Source: Notamacropus eugenii (Eukaryota; Chordata; Mammalia; Diprotodontia; Macropodidae). From it: a DNA stretch of 64,000 nt. Position 1 is the first letter of the stretch. Every line of letters begins with the position of its first letter. The DNA is taken from positions 357,435,134 to 357,499,133 of the forward strand of contig NC_092873.1 of assembly GCF_028372415.1 (NCBI RefSeq), written 5' to 3'. The position numbers and the translations under genes are program-made. Positions 9,986 through 23,648 of the stretch are shown here, one piece after another. The notes under the pieces are model-generated. The model did not search any database. It saw only the letters and a list, made by a program, of their open reading frames with translations, and was not told the origin of the DNA.

Positions 9986-10168
9986 CTCAAGGAGCACCTA
10001 CCTCCCTGGACCCTGTGCCTCACAAACCACTCACGGGACTCAAAGAACAAAGACCTGGAAGACGTCCGAGGGAAGTTTGAAAGGAAGTCAAGTCAATGAG
10101 AAGGAAGTAGGCAATTTCTGGAATACTGAAAATCTTCCACGTTCCAGAGGGTACAGGTGAAGGAAAGT

Positions 10169-10200
10169 GGAGAGCGTTGGGGGAAGGGGGGGGGGGGCGC
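10169..10200. repeat. Variable poly-G tract (recurs in every unit)
   Basis: Five G, AA, then a long G run. The G-run length differs by unit (10 to 14), and in unit 5 the AA interruption is lost (30955-30968). It is probably slippage-prone or hard to sequence. Confidence 0.8.
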
Positions 10201-11630
10201 AACACTTTGGAGCAGGTGAGAGAACAGGTCAGTAAGAACCAAGAACAATTGCACAACGTAGGATGCAAGTAACACTCTGCAGGTGTGTTAGTACAGGGGG
10301 ATCTAATGGGGAAAAGAGCAAAATCGCAGGCCCGTGCTACCTATGTGGTTTAATAATGGCTTAGAGACTTCTGGGGAAATAATCTTTGACAACTCACGAT
10401 GCCAGGAGACATTTCCTTCTCGCTCACAATGACCACTTGAGGCACCATCCTGGTTTCATCTCACACATGAGGCCGCATAGCTGGACAAAAGTCACAAAAA
10501 CTGGCTCTACTTCTATCCTGGATTCTCAAGTCTACTTCTACAGATGAATCTGGAAAAATCCAAGTCTCCTGAGAACTTTTCTCTCTTATCTTGAGGGATT
10601 TTGAGATAAACAGAGCTGGAATGTTTCACAGATATATCAATCCAGTGCAGGCAGAACCAAGGCACTCTTGCATATAGCCTTCACAGATGGCCTTCTTTGA
10701 GGAGGGCCTAAGAGAGCCTCATAATTTCATTAGTGTGGGAAGCCCTTTCACGGAACTACTTCTCCCTCTGCCAAGGCAGATTGGAAACTGCTCTGCAACC
10801 AAGGCAGTGTGGTCTTAAATGTCTTCACCAGAGTCAAATGTCTGAAGAGTGAAGTTAGACAAGTCTTCCACACTTCAAAGCCAATCCTCTTAACTATGAC
10901 CAGACACTGGCTCTTTAGGAGTCGTCCAGAAAGGGCTAAATGCAAGGGTGACTAGAATGCTTTGCATTTCACATACTGCACTCATGAACTCAGGCGTCTT
11001 TGCACTGGTCCCAGCTCTATGGCATCTGTCCTTCTTCTCTGGAAAGGGCTTTAGCCCAACCTGCATTGCAGCCGCAAAGTATGCCAATTCGCAAGGTGCC
11101 TACTCCCTTGGTTTTCAGCCCTTCAACGTAGGGGAAAAGTCACAAATCGGACGATAGACTACATCAGAGAGAAAGCCAGATTGGGACGCGGCAAAGAAGG
11201 TGCTGTCTCAGGAAGATGGCCTACTTTGGGGACCATTGCTTCTTCTCTGTCACCTGACCCTCACTGCTGCAGTAGAAGTACAGGCCAAGGTGCTCAAAAG
11301 TGGACTCCATCTTCAAGGCACACAGTCGAGGCATCACAGAATGTGAATGAATGTGGAGAGGACCTTAGGGTCCTCTGAGTCATGTAAGTCATTGACGATG
11401 AACTTGCTCCTAATAGGACACTTTCATGACACAATTTTCCTGGCACATGGCTGCCAAGTCTCTCGATCTAATACTATCTTCAATGGGATTCTCCTACTCA
11501 GGATATCACAACTGCTCCGAAGGGAATATAGGATCTCCCTCCCTCTTGCACTATGACCTTGTGGCGTCAATCGGTCTCACTCTCTGTGCCTCTGTGAATC
11601 TGGTGGTATTTCTCCTCCCCTCTCTTAACA

Positions 11631-11653
11631 TCTCTCTCTCTCTCCCTCCCTCC

Positions 11654-11684
<31 letters not shown>

Positions 11685-11785
11685 TCTCTCTCGCTCTCTT
11701 TCTCGCTCGCTCGCTCGCTCTCGCTCTCTCGCTCTCTCGCTCTCTCTCTCTCTCCCCCTCTCTCTCTATCTCCCTATCTATCTCC

Positions 11786-11834
<49 letters not shown>

Positions 11835-11850
11835 CCTCTCTCTCTCTCTC
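11631..11850. repeat. (CT)n/(CGCT)n/(TATC)n tract, unit 1
   Basis: About 220 bp of compound microsatellite: CT-rich, then CGCT/CTCG repeats, then a TATC tetranucleotide array near 11770-11830. Confidence 0.95.
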
Positions 11851-12349
11851 TAGATCTGTCTCCATCTCTTGCAGTGGATATCCTTCTCTGGCTCTCTGCC
11901 TTTCTATCTGTCTTTCTTTCTTCTCTGTCTCTGCCACTCTGCATCTACCTTTTTCTGGGCACTTAATCTCTTTGACTCCCTCTGTCTCAGTCTCTCTACG
12001 GCTGTGGCTGTTGCTGTGTCTGCCCTGTCCGTCTGCCTCTGTCTCTTTCCACGTCTGTCTCTGTAAACGCCTTTCTCTCTGTACGCACATAACAAAACGC
12101 TAAGCTTATATGTGGATGTAGGAAAGAATATAAAAGCCCACATTTATGCGTCCATGAACGTTAATATGCATCCGTGTGTTGCCGTGTGTGTCTATAACAC
12201 ATAGGTAGATGCAGACGTGGTATATAGCTAGCTATTTCCTTGTTATCTCCACCACTACAACAGAAGCTCTTCTAGCACTGAAACCGTTGCCTTTCTTTGC
12301 ATCCTCAGTGCTTATCAGAGAGCATGGCACCTCGTAAGCCTTCAGATAC

Positions 12350-12560
12350 GGGATCATAGATGTAGACCTGGAAAACATCACAGAGGTTCCCTGGTTCTGC
12401 CCCATCGTTTTACGAATGACTGAAAGGCAGAGGCAAATAAGTTGCCTATCTTGCCTAACATCACAAAGAAAAGAAGAGACAGGGCCAGGACGTACATGTC
12501 ATTCAGCTGTGACTTGCCTACCAGTAGCCCCGAAGGTGTATAGAGAGCCACACTAATCAA
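12350..12560 (+). mobile_element. CORE-SINE-like remnant (recurs in every unit)
   Basis: It begins GGATCATAGATGTAGACCTGG, continues with CCCCATCGTTTTACGAATGA and TTCAGCTGTGACTTGCC, and keeps the block order of an amniote/marsupial CORE-SINE. Unit 10 carries a 28-bp deletion in its copy (near 59215). Confidence 0.6.
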
Positions 12561-12704
12561 TTCCTCTTAGGGGGAAAAGAATTCAATTCCTTGCTTGATT
12601 TATGCGTGATAGAAGCCTATCTTCTGCATTATCACCACCGGCAGCGTCATCACCTCTACCTCGCAAAATTGCAGGGACAAGGAAGTTTACGCAAACGAGC
12701 AGGG

Positions 12705-12710
12705 TTTATT
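12705..12710 (-). promoter_or_regulatory. Polyadenylation signal of KRTAP copy 2
   Basis: AATAAA on the coding strand, 540 bp past the stop, followed by a CCCTGCTCGTTTGCG stretch shared by copies 2-11. Confidence 0.75.
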
Positions 12711-13249
12711 AAGAGATAAGGAAGTTACATGGGTCCTGTGACAACATCGAGAAACATTCATGGAAGGAAAAAAAGTATAAGATGGAACACAAAGACAATG
12801 ACCCTCGGAAGCATCCACTTCACAAAGGAATAGCTAAATGAAACCTGAGTGCTTACAAAGAAGGGAATCTCAGGAACTAACCAAGGGGGTGCATTGGGTC
12901 AGATTAGGACCAGAAAAGGAGAACTTCCTCTCTGTTGTTCATGCATGAGGACCAGATGGAAGGACAGTCACGGGAAGCTAGAGCCTTGTCGATCGGGAAC
13001 AAGAAAATGGAGGTCATTCTCCTCTGCAGCCAAGGGACATGGAGCTGGTAGTTTACCCACAAAGGTGTCAGCACAGGTGAGAGAACGCGGAACGGATGGT
13101 ACTACACTTCAGAGAGTCTAAGATTTTCCCGGAGCAAGATGCGAGAGGGAACACTGGTCAGCAAGGGAGGGGTTGAGAGCAAAAGCCTGGAGTAGGAAGA
13201 TGGGCGGCCCGCTGAGCACAATCACTGCACATTCTGGAGAGCAAGTTGA

Positions 13250-13600
13250 TCAACAACAGGATGGGTGGCAGCAGCTGGTCCCACAACAGGTGGGCCTGCA
13301 GCAGGTAGTTTCACAGCAGCATGTTCTGCAGCAAGCTGGATGACAGCACGAAGGCTGGCAGCAACTAGAGTCACAGCAGCATGGCTGGCAGCAAGGTTGG
13401 CAGCAGCTGGGCACACAGCAGGTGGGCTCGCAACAAGTTGTGCGGCAGCAAACTGTTCTGCAGCATGTAGGTTGGCAACATGAAGGCGGGCAGCAGGTGG
13501 ACGTGCAGCAAGACGGCTTACAGCAGGTTGTTCTGCAGCAGACTGTCCTGCAGCATGTTGGCTGGCAGCAGGTGGGAGCACAGCAGCAGGAGCTGACCAT
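13250..13600 (-). CDS. KRTAP: Ultra-high-sulfur KRTAP, copy 2 (reference form)
   Basis: 116 residues with 49 cysteines (42%). It is identical to copy 1 through residue 111 but ends HPSCC instead of NSSSC. This is the most common protein in the array (copies 2, 3, 5, 8, 9, 10 and 11). It is uninterrupted with good start context. Its TATA box is at 13681-13688. Confidence 0.93.
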   Translation of the reverse strand: MVSSCCCAPTCCQPTCCRTVCCRTTCCKPSCCTSTCCPPSCCQPTCCRTVCCRTTCCEPTCCVPSCCQPCCQPCCCDSSCCQPSCCHPACCRTCCCETTCCRPTCCGTSCCHPSCC

Positions 13601-13680
13601 GGTCTGGGGTGGGGGAGGTTTCTGTGCAGTAGCAGAGGAACGGGTTTCCAAGAGTCTGAGGACGTCTCCTCTTCTAGGTC

Positions 13681-13688
13681 TTTATATA
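13681..13688 (-). promoter_or_regulatory. TATA box of KRTAP copy 2
   Basis: TATATAAA on the coding strand, 81 bp upstream of the ATG. Confidence 0.85.
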
Positions 13689-16600
13689 CCTGTTCCACCT
13701 CACAAGGTGAAATTGAGCCCATGCAGCAGCATCCTTCCTTGTTACTGTTTATTCCTTCGGTTCTAGAGCGTTGGACAATTATGTCGCTTCATGCTTGTTG
13801 ACTAAGTGTCACTGGGAATCTTATTAGAATAAATGCCTTAGCTGACTCCTCCCCTGCATTCATCCTGTCGTTTTCTGCAGAGACAATAGAAAATTTTTCC
13901 TCAAGGAAATTCTTAAGCATCAAGGAAGTGTCAACCAGCGCTATGCAGAGTAGTCCCTTCACGTGATCATCAGATCCTGCCAGATCGTGGGTCAGATGAA
14001 AATTATTTCACCGTCTCTTCTTCTTCCACCCTTGCTCGGTGGCAACTTTAAATGTAACAGGAAGCATACAAGTGAGAGCTTGTGACTCTGTGTCCGTATC
14101 ACTGATTTTAGAGGTAGAAGTCCACGATAAAAATTCTACCGCGACTACCTAGCTGCTACACGACTTTGTCCTACCTATCAGACTTCCGTGAACCTTAACT
14201 GCCTTCTCCGTAACATGAGGATAATAATACCTGTCCTGGGTTGCTTTGCAGGTTCTTGGAACATCTCATGAAGCTGCTGTGAAAAATGTCGTCGGCCTCA
14301 TTTTTCTGTTTTGCGAACTGCAACTCCTCATATTGGCTCTGTGATCCTGCTCACCTCACCAGACTTCTCCATGTCGAAATACCTCTCTGACTTTTGGAAA
14401 AGTCACCACCCCGGAATTCTTAAAGTTCCTCATATTTCAGGTCACTCTCTAAATGAATTCAGAGATACGGTCCTTTCACTTGACCCTACGCTAGAATGGA
14501 AGTTTTCTGCGTTTTTCAGTTATTTCCCACCTCAGATGGTACCCAGCTTTGTGACAAACGAAACAGTGAAGCCAAAGTCCTATGCAGAAACTTGTCTCAG
14601 AAGGCATACATTCTGCTATCCTGATATTTCCCCATGTATCCCTGGTTAAGGAGGAAATACGTTTCTTTATCCGTTCTTCAGAACATCCAATGATGCTCTG
14701 CCATGTAATATGCAAAGGCATTTCCATCCTTAGTCCACCCTTTAGTCTGTGCCTTTGTTTTGCTTCAATAATTCTGAATCCCCTTCTTTTCACCCACATG
14801 CCACTTCTTCCTGGTATCCTCATCAAGCTCAAGCACCTTGGATTAACGCTTCCTCTTATTTGACTTCTCTCCGTGTCTCTGTTCTCTGTCTCTCCTTCAC
14901 TTTCACTGTGTCTCTGGACAAATATGAAGAAGACACGAAGGACGATGAGTTCTCACGAGAAGAAGTGTGTCTTCCTGAAATAGCCCACGTTTTGGGAGAA
15001 TGCTAATGTTCTGAAATCACATTCAACTTTCCATCTCATTTTCAGCCTCACAACAACGCTGGCAGGAAGGTGCGATTCCATCCTCATTTCACTGAAGAGA
15101 CTCCCATACGATAAGAAACTTCCCCCGGACTCCAAAATGCACAAGTGTTTGAGGTGACATTTGAACCTCCACCTCCCTTGCTCAAGGAGCACCTACCTCC
15201 CTGGACCCTGTGCCTCACAAACCACTCACGGGACTCAAAGAACAAAGACCTGGAAGACGTCCGAGGGAAGTTTGAAAGGAAGTCAAGTCAATGAGAAGGA
15301 AGTAGGCAATTTCTGGAATACTGAAAATCTTCCACGTTCCAGAGGGTACAGGTGAAGGAAAGTGGAGAGCGTTGGGGGAAGGGGGGGGGGCAACACTTTG
15401 GAGCAGGTGAGAGAACAGGTCAGTAAGAACCAAGAACAATTGCACAACGTAGGATGCAAGTAACACTCTGCAGGTGTGTTAGTACAGGGGGATCTAATGG
15501 GGAAAAGAGCAAAATCGCAGGCCCGTGCTACCTATGTGGTTTAATAATGGCTTAGAGACTTCTGGGGAAATAATCTTTGACAACTCACGATGCCAGGAGA
15601 CATTTCCTTCTCGCTCACAATGACCACTTGAGGCACCATCCTGGTTTCATCTCACACATGAGGCCGCATAGCTGGACAAAAGTCACAAAAACTGGCTCTA
15701 CTTCTATCCTGGATTCTCAAGTCTACTTCTACAGATGAATCTGGAAAAATCCAAGTCTCCTGAGAACTTTTCTCTCTTATCTTGAGGGATTTTGAGATAA
15801 ACAGAGCTGGAATGTTTCACAGATATATCAATCCAGTGCAGGCAGAACCAAGGCACTCTTGCATATAGCCTTCACAGATGGCCTTCTTTGAGGAGGGCCT
15901 AAGAGAGCCTCATAATTTCATTAGTGTGGGAAGCCCTTTCACGGAACTACTTCTCCCTCTGCCAAGGCAGATTGGAAACTGCTCTGCAACCAAGGCAGTG
16001 TGGTCTTAAATGTCTTCACCAGAGTCAAATGTCTGAAGAGTGAAGTTAGACAAGTCTTCCACACTTCAAAGCCAATCCTCTTAACTATGACCAGACACTG
16101 GCTCTTTAGGAGTCGTCCAGAAAGGGCTAAATGCAAGGGTGACTAGAATGCTTTGCATTTCACATACTGCACTCATGAACTCAGGCGTCTTTGCACTGGT
16201 CCCAGCTCTATGGCATCTGTCCTTCTTCTCTGGAAAGGGCTTTAGCCCAACCTGCATTGCAGCCGCAAAGTATGCCAATTCGCAAGGTGCCTACTCCCTT
16301 GGTTTTCAGCCCTTCAACGTAGGGGAAAAGTCACAAATCGGACGATAGACTACATCAGAGAGAAAGCCAGATTGGGACGCGGCAAAGAAGGTGCTGTCTC
16401 AGGAAGATGGCCTACTTTGGGGACCATTGCTTCTTCTCTGTCACCTGACCCTCACTGCTGCAGTAGAAGTACAGGCCAAGGTGCTCAAAAGTGGACTCCA
16501 TCTTCAAGGCACACAGTCGAGGCATCACAGAATGTGAATGAATGTGGAGAGGACCTTAGGGTCCTCTGAGTCATGTAAGTCATTGACGATGAACTTGCTC

Positions 16601-16821
16601 CTAATAGGACACTTTCATGACACAATTTTCCTGGCACATGGCTGCCAAGTCTCTCGATCTAATACTATCTTCAATGGGATTCTCCTACTCAGGATATCAC
16701 AACTGCTCCGAAGGGAATATAGGATCTCCCTCCCTCTTGCACTATGACCTTGTGGCGTCAATCGGTCTCACTCTCTGTGCCTCTGTGAATCTGGTGGTAT
16801 TTCTCCTCCCCTCTCTTAACA

Positions 16822-16844
16822 TCTCTCTCTCTCTCCCTCCCTCC

Positions 16845-16875
<31 letters not shown>

Positions 16876-16976
16876 TCTCTCTCGCTCTCTTTCTCGCTCG
16901 CTCGCTCGCTCTCGCTCTCTCGCTCTCTCGCTCTCTCTCTCTCTCCCCCTCTCTCTCTATCTCCCTATCTATCTCC

Positions 16977-17029
<53 letters not shown>

Positions 17030-17046
17030 CCTCTCTCTCTCTCTCT
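16822..17046. repeat. (CT)n/(CGCT)n/(TATC)n tract, unit 2
   Basis: About 225 bp; same haplotype as unit 1 with one more TATC repeat. Confidence 0.95.
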
Positions 17047-17899
17047 AGATCTGTCTCCATCTCTTGCAGTGGATATCCTTCTCTGGCTCTCTGCCTTTCT
17101 ATCTGTCTTTCTTTCTTCTCTGTCTCTGCCACTCTGCATCTACCTTTTTCTGGGCACTTAATCTCTTTGACTCCCTCTGTCTCAGTCTCTCTACGGCTGT
17201 GGCTGTTGCTGTGTCTGCCCTGTCCGTCTGCCTCTGTCTCTTTCCACGTCTGTCTCTCTAAACGCCTTTCTCTCTGTACGCACATAACAAAACGCTAAGC
17301 TTATATGTGGATGTAGGAAAGAATATAAAAGCCCACATTTATGCGTCCATGAACGTTAATATGCATCCGTGTGTTGCCGTGTGTGTCTATAACACATAGG
17401 TAGATGCAGACGTGGTATATAGCTAGCTATTTCCTTGTTATCTCCACCACTACAACAGAAGCTCTTCTAGCACTGAAACCGTTGCCTTTCTTTGCATCCT
17501 CAGTGCTTATCAGAGAGCATGGCACCTCGTAAGCCTTCAGATACGGGATCATAGATGTAGACCTGGAAAACATCACAGAGGTTCCCTGGTTCTGCCCCAT
17601 CGTTTTACGAATGACTGAAAGGCAGAGGCAAATAAGTTGCCTATCTTGCCTAACATCACAAAGAAAAGAAGAGACAGGGCCAGGACGTACATGTCATTCA
17701 GCTGTGACTTGCCTACCAGTAGCCCCGAAGGTGTATAGAGAGCCACACTAATCAATTCCTCTTAGGGGGAAAAGAATTCAATTCCTTGCTTGATTTATGC
17801 GTGATAGAAGCCTATCTTCTGCATTATCACCACCGGCAGCGTCATCACCTCTACCTCGCAAAATTGCAGGGACAAGGAAGTTTACGCAAACGAGCAGGG

Positions 17900-17905
17900 T
17901 TTATT
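17900..17905 (-). promoter_or_regulatory. Polyadenylation signal of KRTAP copy 3
   Basis: AATAAA on the coding strand, 540 bp past the stop. Confidence 0.75.
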
Positions 17906-18444
17906 AAGAGATAAGGAAGTTACATGGGTCCTGTGACAACATCGAGAAACATTCATGGAAGGAAAAAAAGTATAAGATGGAACACAAAGACAATGACCCT
18001 CGGAAGCATCCACTTCACAAAGGAATAGCTAAATGAAACCTGAGTGCTTACAAAGAAGGGAATCTCAGGAACTAACCAAGGGGGTGCATTGGGTCAGATT
18101 AGGACCAGAAAAGGAGAACTTCCTCTCTGTTGTTCATGCATGAGGACCAGATGGAAGGACAGTCACGGGAAGCTAGAGCCTTGTCGATCGGGAACAAGAA
18201 AATGGAGGTCATTCTCCTCTGCAGCCAAGGGACATGGAGCTGGTAGTTTACCCACAAAGGTGTCAGCACAGGTGAGAGAACGCGGAACGGATGGTACTAC
18301 ACTTCAGAGAGTCTAAGATTTTCCCGGAGCAAGATGCGAGAGGGAACACTGGTCAGCAAGGGAGGGGTTGAGAGCAAAAGCCTGGAGTAGGAAGATGGGC
18401 GGCCCGCTGAGCACAATCACTGCACATTCTGGAGAGCAAGTTGA

Positions 18445-18795
18445 TCAACAACAGGATGGGTGGCAGCAGCTGGTCCCACAACAGGTGGGCCTGCAGCAGG
18501 TAGTTTCACAGCAGCATGTTCTGCAGCAAGCTGGATGACAGCACGAAGGCTGGCAGCAACTAGAGTCACAGCAGCATGGCTGGCAGCAAGGTTGGCAGCA
18601 GCTGGGCACACAGCAGGTGGGCTCGCAACAAGTTGTGCGGCAGCAAACTGTTCTGCAGCATGTAGGTTGGCAACATGAAGGCGGGCAGCAGGTGGACGTG
18701 CAGCAAGACGGCTTACAGCAGGTTGTTCTGCAGCAGACTGTCCTGCAGCATGTTGGCTGGCAGCAGGTGGGAGCACAGCAGCAGGAGCTGACCAT
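18445..18795 (-). CDS. KRTAP: Ultra-high-sulfur KRTAP, copy 3
   Basis: The 116-residue, 49-cysteine protein is identical to copy 2. Its TATA box is at 18876-18883 and its poly-A signal at 17900-17905. No coding difference from copy 2 is visible. Confidence 0.93.
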   Translation of the reverse strand: MVSSCCCAPTCCQPTCCRTVCCRTTCCKPSCCTSTCCPPSCCQPTCCRTVCCRTTCCEPTCCVPSCCQPCCQPCCCDSSCCQPSCCHPACCRTCCCETTCCRPTCCGTSCCHPSCC

Positions 18796-18875
18796 GGTCT
18801 GGGGTGGGGGAGGTTTCTGTGCAGTAGCAGAGGAACGGGTTTCCAAGAGTCTGAGGACGTCTCCTCTTCTAGGTC

Positions 18876-18883
18876 TTTATATA
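18876..18883 (-). promoter_or_regulatory. TATA box of KRTAP copy 3
   Basis: TATATAAA on the coding strand, 81 bp upstream of the ATG. Confidence 0.85.
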
Positions 18884-21800
18884 CCTGTTCCACCTCACAA
18901 GGTGAAATTGAGCCCATGCAGCAGCATCCTTCCTTGTTACTGTTTATTCCTTCGGTTCTAGAGCGTTGGACAATTATGTCGCTTCATGCTTGTTGACTAA
19001 GTGTCACTGGGAATCTTATTAGAATAAATGCCTTAGCTGACTCCTCCCCTGCATTCATCCTGTCGTTTTCTGCAGAGACAATAGAAAATTTTTCCTCAAG
19101 GAAATTCTTAAGCATCAAGGAAGTGTCAACCAGCGCTATGCAGAGTAGTCCCTTCACGTGATCATCAGATCCTGCCAGATCGTGGGTCAGATGAAAATTA
19201 TTTCACCGTCTCTTCTTCTTCCACCCTTGCTCGGTGGCAACTTTAAATGTAACAGGAAGCATACAAGTGAGAGCTTGTGACTCTGTGTCCGTATCACTGA
19301 TTTTAGAGGTAGAAGTCCACGATAAAAATTCTACCGCGACTACCTAGCTGCTACACGACTTTGTCCTACCTATCAGACTTCCGTGAACCTTAACTGCCTT
19401 CTCCGTAACATGAGGATAATAATACCTGTCCTGGGTTGCTTTGCAGGTTCTTGGAACATCTCATGAAGCTGCTGTGAAAAATGTCGTCGGCCTCATTTTT
19501 CTGTTTTGCGAACTGCAACTCCTCATATTGGCTCTGTGATCCTGCTCACCTCACCAGACTTCTCCATGTCGAAATACCTCTCTGACTTTTGGAAAAGTCA
19601 CCACCCCGGAATTCTTAAAGTTCCTCATATTTCAGGTCACTCTCTAAATGAATTCAGAGATACGGTCCTTTCACTTGACCCTACGCTAGAATGGAAGTTT
19701 TCTGCGTTTTTCAGTTATTTCCCACCTCAGATGGTACCCAGCTTTGTGACAAACGAAACAGTGAAGCCAAAGTCCTATGCAGAAACTTGTCTCAGAAGGC
19801 ATACATTCTGCTATCCTGATATTTCCCCATGTATCCCTGGTTAAGGAGGAAATACGTTTCTTTATCCGTTCTTCAGAACATCCAATGATGCTCTGCCATG
19901 TAATATGCAAAGGCATTTCCATCCTTAGTCCACCCTTTAGTCTGTGCCTTTGTTTTGCTTCAATAATTCTGAATCCCCTTCTTTTCACCCACATGCCACT
20001 TCTTCCTGGTATCCTCATCAAGCTCAAGCACCTTGGATTAACGCTTCCTCTTATTTGACTTCTCTCCGTGTCTCTGTTCTCTGTCTCTCCTTCACTTTCA
20101 CTGTGTCTCTGGACAAATATGAAGAAGACACGAAGGACGATGAGTTCTCACGAGAAGAAGTGTGTCTTCCTGAAATAGCCCACGTTTTGGGAGAATGCTA
20201 ATGTTCTGAAATCACATTCAACTTTCCATCTCATTTTCAGCCTCACAACAACGCTGGCAGGAAGGTGCGATTCCATCCTCATTTCACTGAAGAGACTCCC
20301 ATACGATAAGAAACTTCCCCCGGACTCCAAAATGCACAAGTGTTTGAGGTGACATTTGAACCTCCACCTCCCTTGCTCAAGGAGCACCTACCTCCCTGGA
20401 CCCTGTGCCTCACAAACCACTCACGGGACTCAAAGAACAAAGACCTGGAAGACGTCCGAGGGAAGTTTGAAAGGAAGTCAAGTCAATGAGAAGGAAGTAG
20501 GCAATTTCTGGAATACTGAAAATCTTCCACGTTCCAGAGGGTACAGGTGAAGGAAAGTGGAGAGCGTTGGGGGAAGGGGGGGGGGGGGCGCAACACTTTG
20601 GAGCAGGTGAGAGAACAGGTCAGTAAGAACCAAGAACAATTGCACAACGTAGGATGCAAGTAACACTCTGCAGGTGTGTTAGTACAGGGGGATCTAATGG
20701 GGAAAAGAGCAAAATCGCAGGCCCGTGCTACCTATGTGGTTTAATAATGGCTTAGAGACTTCTGGGGAAATAATCTTTGACAACTCACGATGCCAGGAGA
20801 CATTTCCTTCTCGCTCACAATGACCACTTGAGGCACCATCCTGGTTTCATCTCACACATGAGGCCGCATAGCTGGACAAAAGTCACAAAAACTGGCTCTA
20901 CTTCTATCCTGGATTCTCAAGTCTACTTCTACAGATGAATCTGGAAAAATCCAAGTCTCCTGAGAACTTTTCTCTCTTATCTTGAGGGATTTTGAGATAA
21001 ACAGAGCTGGAATGTTTCACAGATATATCAATCCAGTGCAGGCAGAACCAAGGCACTCTTGCATATAGCCTTCACAGATGGCCTTCTTTGAGGAGGGCCT
21101 AAGAGAGCCTCATAATTTCATTAGTGTGGGAAGCCCTTTCACGGAACTACTTCTCCCTCTGCCAAGGCAGATTGGAAACTGCTCTGCAACCAAGGCAGTG
21201 TGGTCTTAAATGTCTTCACCAGAGTCAAATGTCTGAAGAGTGAAGTTAGACAAGTCTTCCACACTTCAAAGCCAATCCTCTTAACTATGACCAGACACTG
21301 GCTCTTTAGGAGTCGTCCAGAAAGGGCTAAATGCAAGGGTGACTAGAATGCTTTGCATTTCACATACTGCACTCATGAACTCAGGCGTCTTTGCACTGGT
21401 CCCAGCTCTATGGCATCTGTCCTTCTTCTCTGGAAAGGGCTTTAGCCCAACCTGCATTGCAGCCGCAAAGTATGCCAATTCGCAAGGTGCCTACTCCCTT
21501 GGTTTTCAGCCCTTCAACGTAGGGGAAAAGTCACAAATCGGACGATAGACTACATCAGAGAGAAAGCCAGATTGGGACGCGGCAAAGAAGGTGCTGTCTC
21601 AGGAAGATGGCCTACTTTGGGGACCATTGCTTCTTCTCTGTCACCTGACCCTCACTGCTGCAGTAGAAGTACAGGCCAAGGTGCTCAAAAGTGGACTCCA
21701 TCTTCAAGGCACACAGTCGAGGCATCACAGAATGTGAATGAATGTGGAGAGGACCTTAGGGTCCTCTGAGTCATGTAAGTCATTGACGATGAACTTGCTC

Positions 21801-22021
21801 CTAATAGGACACTTTCATGACACAATTTTCCTGGCACATGGCTGCCAAGTCTCTCGATCTAATACTATCTTCAATGGGATTCTCCTACTCAGGATATCAC
21901 AACTGCTCCGAAGGGAATATAGGATCTCCCTCCCTCTTGCACTATGACCTTGTGGCGTCAATCGGTCTCACTCTCTGTGCCTCTGTGAATCTGGTGGTAT
22001 TTCTCCTCCCCTCTCTTAACA

Positions 22022-22044
22022 TCTCTCTCTCTCTCCCTCCCTCC

Positions 22045-22075
<31 letters not shown>

Positions 22076-22176
22076 TCTCTCTCGCTCTCTTTCTCGCTCG
22101 CTCGCTCGCTCTCGCTCTCTCGCTCTCTCGCTCTCTCTCTCTCTCCCCCTCTCTCTCTATCTCCCTATCTATCTCC

Positions 22177-22233
<57 letters not shown>

Positions 22234-22250
22234 CCTCTCTCTCTCTCTCT
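22022..22250. repeat. (CT)n/(CGCT)n/(TATC)n tract, unit 3
   Basis: About 229 bp; common haplotype with a longer TATC array. Confidence 0.95.
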
Positions 22251-23103
22251 AGATCTGTCTCCATCTCTTGCAGTGGATATCCTTCTCTGGCTCTCTGCCT
22301 TTCTATCTGTCTTTCTTTCTTCTCTGTCTCTGCCACTCTGCATCTACCTTTTTCTGGGCACTTAATCTCTTTGACTCCCTCTGTCTCAGTCTCTCTACGG
22401 CTGTGGCTGTTGCTGTGTCTGCCCTGTCCGTCTGCCTCTGTCTCTTTCCACGTCTGTCTCTGTAAACGCCTTTCTCTCTGTACGCACATAACAAAACGCT
22501 AAGCTTATATGTGGATGTAGGAAAGAATATAAAAGCCCACATTTATGCGTCCATGAACGTTAATATGCATCCGTGTGTTGCCGTGTGTGTCTATAACACA
22601 TAGGTAGATGCAGACGTGGTATATAGCTAGCTATTTCCTTGTTATCTCCACCACTACAACAGAAGCTCTTCTAGCACTGAAACCGTTGCCTTTCTTTGCA
22701 TCCTCAGTGCTTATCAGAGAGCATGGCACCTCGTAAGCCTTCAGATACGGGATCATAGATGTAGACCTGGAAAACATCACAGAGGTTCCCTGGTTCTGCC
22801 CCATCGTTTTACGAATGACTGAAAGGCAGAGGCAAATAAGTTGCCTATCTTGCCTAACATCACAAAGAAAAGAAGAGACAGGGCCAGGACGTACATGTCA
22901 TTCAGCTGTGACTTGCCTACCAGTAGCCCCGAAGGTGTATAGAGAGCCACACTAATCAATTCCTCTTAGGGGGAAAAGAATTCAATTCCTTGCTTGATTT
23001 ATGCGTGATAGAAGCCTATCTTCTGCATTATCACCACCGGCAGCGTCATCACCTCTACCTCGCAAAATTGCAGGGACAAGGAAGTTTACGCAAACGAGCA
23101 GGG

Positions 23104-23109
23104 TTTATT
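23104..23109 (-). promoter_or_regulatory. Polyadenylation signal of KRTAP copy 4
   Basis: AATAAA on the coding strand, 540 bp past the stop. Confidence 0.75.
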
Positions 23110-23648
23110 AAGAGATAAGGAAGTTACATGGGTCCTGTGACAACATCGAGAAACATTCATGGAAGGAAAAAAAGTATAAGATGGAACACAAAGACAATGA
23201 CCCTCGGAAGCATCCACTTCACAAAGGAATAGCTAAATGAAACCTGAGTGCTTACAAAGAAGGGAATCTCAGGAACTAACCAAGGGGGTGCATTGGGTCA
23301 GATTAGGACCAGAAAAGGAGAACTTCCTCTCTGTTGTTCATGCATGAGGACCAGATGGAAGGACAGTCACGGGAAGCTAGAGCCTTGTCGATCGGGAACA
23401 AGAAAATGGAGGTCATTCTCCTCTGCAGCCAAGGGACATGGAGCTGGTAGTTTACCCACAAAGGTGTCAGCACAGGTGAGAGAACGCGGAACGGATGGTA
23501 CTACACTTCAGAGAGTCTAAGATTTTCCCGGAGCAAGATGCGAGAGGGAACACTGGTCAGCAAGGGAGGGGTTGAGAGCAAAAGCCTGGAGTAGGAAGAT
23601 GGGCGGCCCGCTGAGCACAATCACTGCACATTCTGGAGAGCAAGTTGA

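Larger units (their letters stand above)
8055..13249 (-). repeat. Array unit 1
   Basis: 5195 bp. Variant bases used to compare units are B (TCTCCG[G/T]GTC), C (CTCTG[G/C]ACA), D (CCCTTT[C/G]ACGG) and F (CTC[C/T]CTCTTG). Here B=G, C=G, D=C, F=C, with 12 G in the poly-G tract near 10186-10197. The spacer between the TATA box and the 3' UTR of gene 2 holds only repeat remnants and low-complexity DNA; I see no other gene. Confidence 0.9.
13250..18444 (-). repeat. Array unit 2
   Basis: 5195 bp. B=T, C=G, D=C, F=C; 10 G in the poly-G tract. It shares TCTCTCTAAACG (near 17255) only with unit 8; other units have TCTCTGTAAACG. Confidence 0.9.
18445..23648 (-). repeat. Array unit 3
   Basis: 5204 bp, the longest unit, because of a 229-bp microsatellite and a run of 13 G. 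B=T, C=G, D=C, F=C. Confidence 0.9.

Noticed and set aside
11426..12103. Long Ser/Leu-rich frame over the CT/TATC tract, and its Arg/Glu-rich reverse frames
   Set aside because: This is microsatellite translation. Its length and sequence change with tract length in every unit.
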